Source: Bradyrhizobium sp. CB82 (GTDB taxonomy: Bacteria; Pseudomonadota; Alphaproteobacteria; Rhizobiales; Xanthobacteraceae). From it: a stretch of 64,000 nucleotides of DNA. The DNA is taken from the NCBI RefSeq assembly GCF_029714405.1, contig NZ_CP121650.1, positions 3,229,001 to 3,293,000 of the forward strand. The letters run 5' to 3'. This document shows positions 62,437-64,000 of this stretch, in pieces (position 1 is the first letter of the stretch; the number at the start of each line of letters is the position of its first letter). The notes below the pieces were generated by a model, which had not been told where the DNA came from, did not search any database, and saw only the letters and a program-made list of their open reading frames with translations. A program made the translations under genes and the position numbers.

Positions 62437-63420
62437 ATGACGGAACAGCCCCTCCCGGTCGGACCTGCCGACATCGATGCCGCAGCGCGCGTGATCGCGC
62501 CCTTCGCCATCCGCACCCCGCTTTTGTCCTTCCCCGTGCTCAACGAGCGCGTCGGCGCGAAAGTGTTCCTGAAGCCGGAGATGTTGCAGCGGACCGGCTC
62601 CTTCAAGTTCCGCGGCGCCTTCAACAAGGTGTCCTCGATTCCGCAGGACAAGCGCAGCGGCGGCGTTGTCGCGTTCTCCTCGGGCAACCACGCCCAGGGC
62701 GTGGCGGCGGCGGCAAAGATCCTCGACATGCAGGCGACCATCGTGATGCCGTCGGATGCGCCGCTCTCCAAGCGCGAACGCACCAAATCCTATGGCGCCG
62801 AGGTCGTGCTGTACGATCGCGACCGCGACGATCGCGAAGCGATCGCGCGCGGCATCGCCGAGAAGCGCGGCGCGACGCTGGTCAGGCCCTATGACGATCC
62901 CTTCGTCATCGCGGGGCAGGGAACCGCCGGCCGGGAGATCGCCGAGGACATGGCGGCGCTCGGCATCGCGCCCGACATGGTCGTGGCGCCAGCCTCGGGC
63001 GGCGGCCTGATTGCCGGCGTCGCGACCGCGGTGAAAGCGCGCTATCCGCAGGCCCAGCTCGTCGTGGCCGAGCCCGAAGCGTTCGACGATCACAAGCTTT
63101 CGCTCGCCGTAGGTCACCGCGAGGCGCATGCGCCCGCCGGCCGCACGATTTGCGATGCGCTGATGGCGCTGATCCCGGGCGAGATGACTTTCGCCATCAA
63201 CGGAAAGCTGTTGTCGCGTGGCGTCACCGCCTCCGATGCGGAGGTCGGTGCGGCCGTCGCGTTCGCCTATCGCGAGTTGAAGCTGGTGGTCGAGCCCGGC
63301 GGTGCCGTTGGCCTTGCCGCGCTGCTCGCCGGCCGCCTCGATGCCGCCGGCAAGAACGTCGTCATCGTGCTCTCGGGCGGCAATGTCGATGCCGACCTGT
63401 TCGCCGAGCTCGTGGCCTGA
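62437..63420 (+). CDS. threonine/serine dehydratase, PLP-dependent
   Basis: A 327-residue fold-type II PLP enzyme with the Lys in RTGSFKFRGAFNK, SSGNHAQGVAAAAK, the phosphate loop ASGGGLIAGVA and VLSGGNVD. It deaminates threonine or serine to the 2-oxo acid. The C-terminal regulatory ACT domain of long IlvA is absent, so it is a catabolic-type short form. ATG 62437. Confidence 0.92.
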   Translation: MTEQPLPVGPADIDAAARVIAPFAIRTPLLSFPVLNERVGAKVFLKPEMLQRTGSFKFRGAFNKVSSIPQDKRSGGVVAFSSGNHAQGVAAAAKILDMQATIVMPSDAPLSKRERTKSYGAEVVLYDRDRDDREAIARGIAEKRGATLVRPYDDPFVIAGQGTAGREIAEDMAALGIAPDMVVAPASGGGLIAGVATAVKARYPQAQLVVAEPEAFDDHKLSLAVGHREAHAPAGRTICDALMALIPGEMTFAINGKLLSRGVTASDAEVGAAVAFAYRELKLVVEPGGAVGLAALLAGRLDAAGKNVVIVLSGGNVDADLFAELVA

Positions 63421-63451
63421 CGCCGCGCTCGCTTGCTGAAATCTGAAACCA

Positions 63452-63512
63452 AAGCATGATCCGGAAAACTGTGAAGCGGTTTTCCCTCGCGACAAACGCG
63501 GAACGCTTTTGC
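63452..63512. repeat. GCATGATCCGG-type intergenic repeat, second copy
   Basis: AAGCATGATCCGGAAAACTG followed by a GCGGTTTTCC dyad partner, then CGACAAACGCGGAACGC. The first part matches the unit at 59417-59478, but the right arm differs. Confidence 0.65.
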
Positions 63513-63538
63513 GCGGAGATGATGCGCAAACAACAACC

Positions 63539-63579
63539 TAAAGCGCGATGACGATTCATCCTGATCTCATCGCGCTTTA
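63539..63579. repeat. 13-bp perfect inverted repeat
   Basis: TAAAGCGCGATGA and TCATCGCGCTTTA flank 15 bases. It lies between convergent genes next to the terminator and may be part of the same repeat cluster as 63452-63512. Confidence 0.75.
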
Positions 63580-63585
63580 GGGAAG

Positions 63586-63610
63586 GGCGGAGCATCGCTG
63601 CTCCGCCTTT
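63586..63610. terminator. bidirectional hairpin terminator
   Basis: GGCGGAGCA and TGCTCCGCC around TCGC, with TTT after it on the plus strand, 24 bases beyond the stop of the Asn-rich gene at 63634 on the minus strand. Confidence 0.7.
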
Positions 63611-63633
63611 CGTCGTTTTGCGGTCGGTGATGA

Positions 63634-64000
63634 TCAGTGCATGAAGCCGACGCGGCGATTCACGCCGGCGTTTGCCGGCGCCCGATTCATCGTCTGGGCA
63701 TATTGCGGCTTGAAGTTGGTGTTCATCGCGCCGCCGCCTGTCCGGCTCGGCACCGTGTTGAGCTGCGGACGGTTGGTCTGCACCTGGATGTTGTTCGGCG
63801 CATTGTTCTTGGGCTTGACGATACCGGGATTGCCGTTGTTGGCGCGGATCGTCTGGTTTTGCGTCTGGACGTTGTTGGTCTTCACGTCGATGTTCTTGAT
63901 GTCGACGTTCGAACCGCCCTTGCCCACGCTCGTCACCTTCAGGGTCACGAACTTGCCGTTGTTGCTGTTGCCGGTATTCGTGGTGTTGCCGGTCGCTGGG
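63634..64000 (-). CDS. Asn-rich hypothetical protein (partial, 5' end outside window)
   Basis: The reverse frame is open to the window edge and reads, in part, TGNTTNTGNSNNGKFVTLKV, DIKNIDVKTNNVQTQNQTIR and the end NAGVNRRVGFMH. The composition is rich in Asn, Thr and Gln, low in complexity and lacks Cys, like secreted or surface proteins of alphaproteobacteria. A GTG at 63948 is not needed as a start, because the same composition continues upstream. Function unknown. Confidence 0.65.
   Translation of the reverse strand, partial: PATGNTTNTGNSNNGKFVTLKVTSVGKGGSNVDIKNIDVKTNNVQTQNQTIRANNGNPGIVKPKNNAPNNIQVQTNRPQLNTVPSRTGGGAMNTNFKPQYAQTMNRAPANAGVNRRVGFMH

Noticed and set aside
61279..63495. A 738-codon open frame on the minus strand
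   Set aside because: Antisense to the glycosyltransferase and threonine dehydratase genes, with no family pattern.

Overview
The window is a GC-rich alphaproteobacterial chromosome segment. Gene content, codon use and several families of short palindromic intergenic repeats fit Bradyrhizobium or a close relative (inference from gene types, not from a database search). There is no rRNA, tRNA, CRISPR array or recognisable prophage. Two insertion sequences lie near the right end.

Left part (1-15.9 kb): one-carbon and methyl-cycle metabolism. A partial uroporphyrinogen-III synthase diverges from purU. A five-gene branched-chain-amino-acid-type (LIV) ABC transporter operon then ends in a MetE-C-terminal-like zinc methyltransferase. 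After two broken genes (a TPR/caspase gene and a periplasmic-binding-protein gene), a HTH-methyltransferase fusion precedes metK and ahcY.

Accessory stretch (16-25 kb): an EthA-type Baeyer-Villiger monooxygenase, a ParA-like ATPase overlapping a phasin-like gene, decayed remnants of a second monooxygenase and of an MFS transporter, a tautomerase, an SDR and its divergent LysR regulator, and a Tat-exported epoxide-hydrolase-like protein. A textbook CtrA box lies before a 51-residue gene, followed by an LpxO-like lipid A hydroxylase, a SnoaL-like protein and a fumarylacetoacetase-family hydrolase.

Cell-envelope region (25-48 kb): an MsbA-like exporter, galE, a core glycosyltransferase, waaF, hldD, hldE, an O-antigen-ligase-like protein, a WbpM-like dehydratase, glycosyltransferases, a WbpL-like initiating transferase, a YbhN-like membrane protein, a UDP-glucuronate epimerase, a bifunctional GDP-mannose synthesis enzyme, a dehydrogenase/aminotransferase pair that may make the 2,3-diamino sugar of lipid A, and murJ. 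Together they would make heptose, core and O-antigen and move lipid-linked intermediates. A three-copy tandem repeat array lies just before murJ.

Right part (48-64 kb): a possible leaderless 25-codon reading frame with its own promoter and terminator, a DUF1127 protein, an orphan form-II CoxL-like molybdenum hydroxylase subunit, cytochromes, two small conserved-looking genes, a MetC-type PLP enzyme, an IS110 transposase gene, an IS1182 element inserted in a repeat, thiD, an LpxH-like phosphatase overlapping a glycosyltransferase, a threonine dehydratase, and an Asn-rich protein cut by the window edge.
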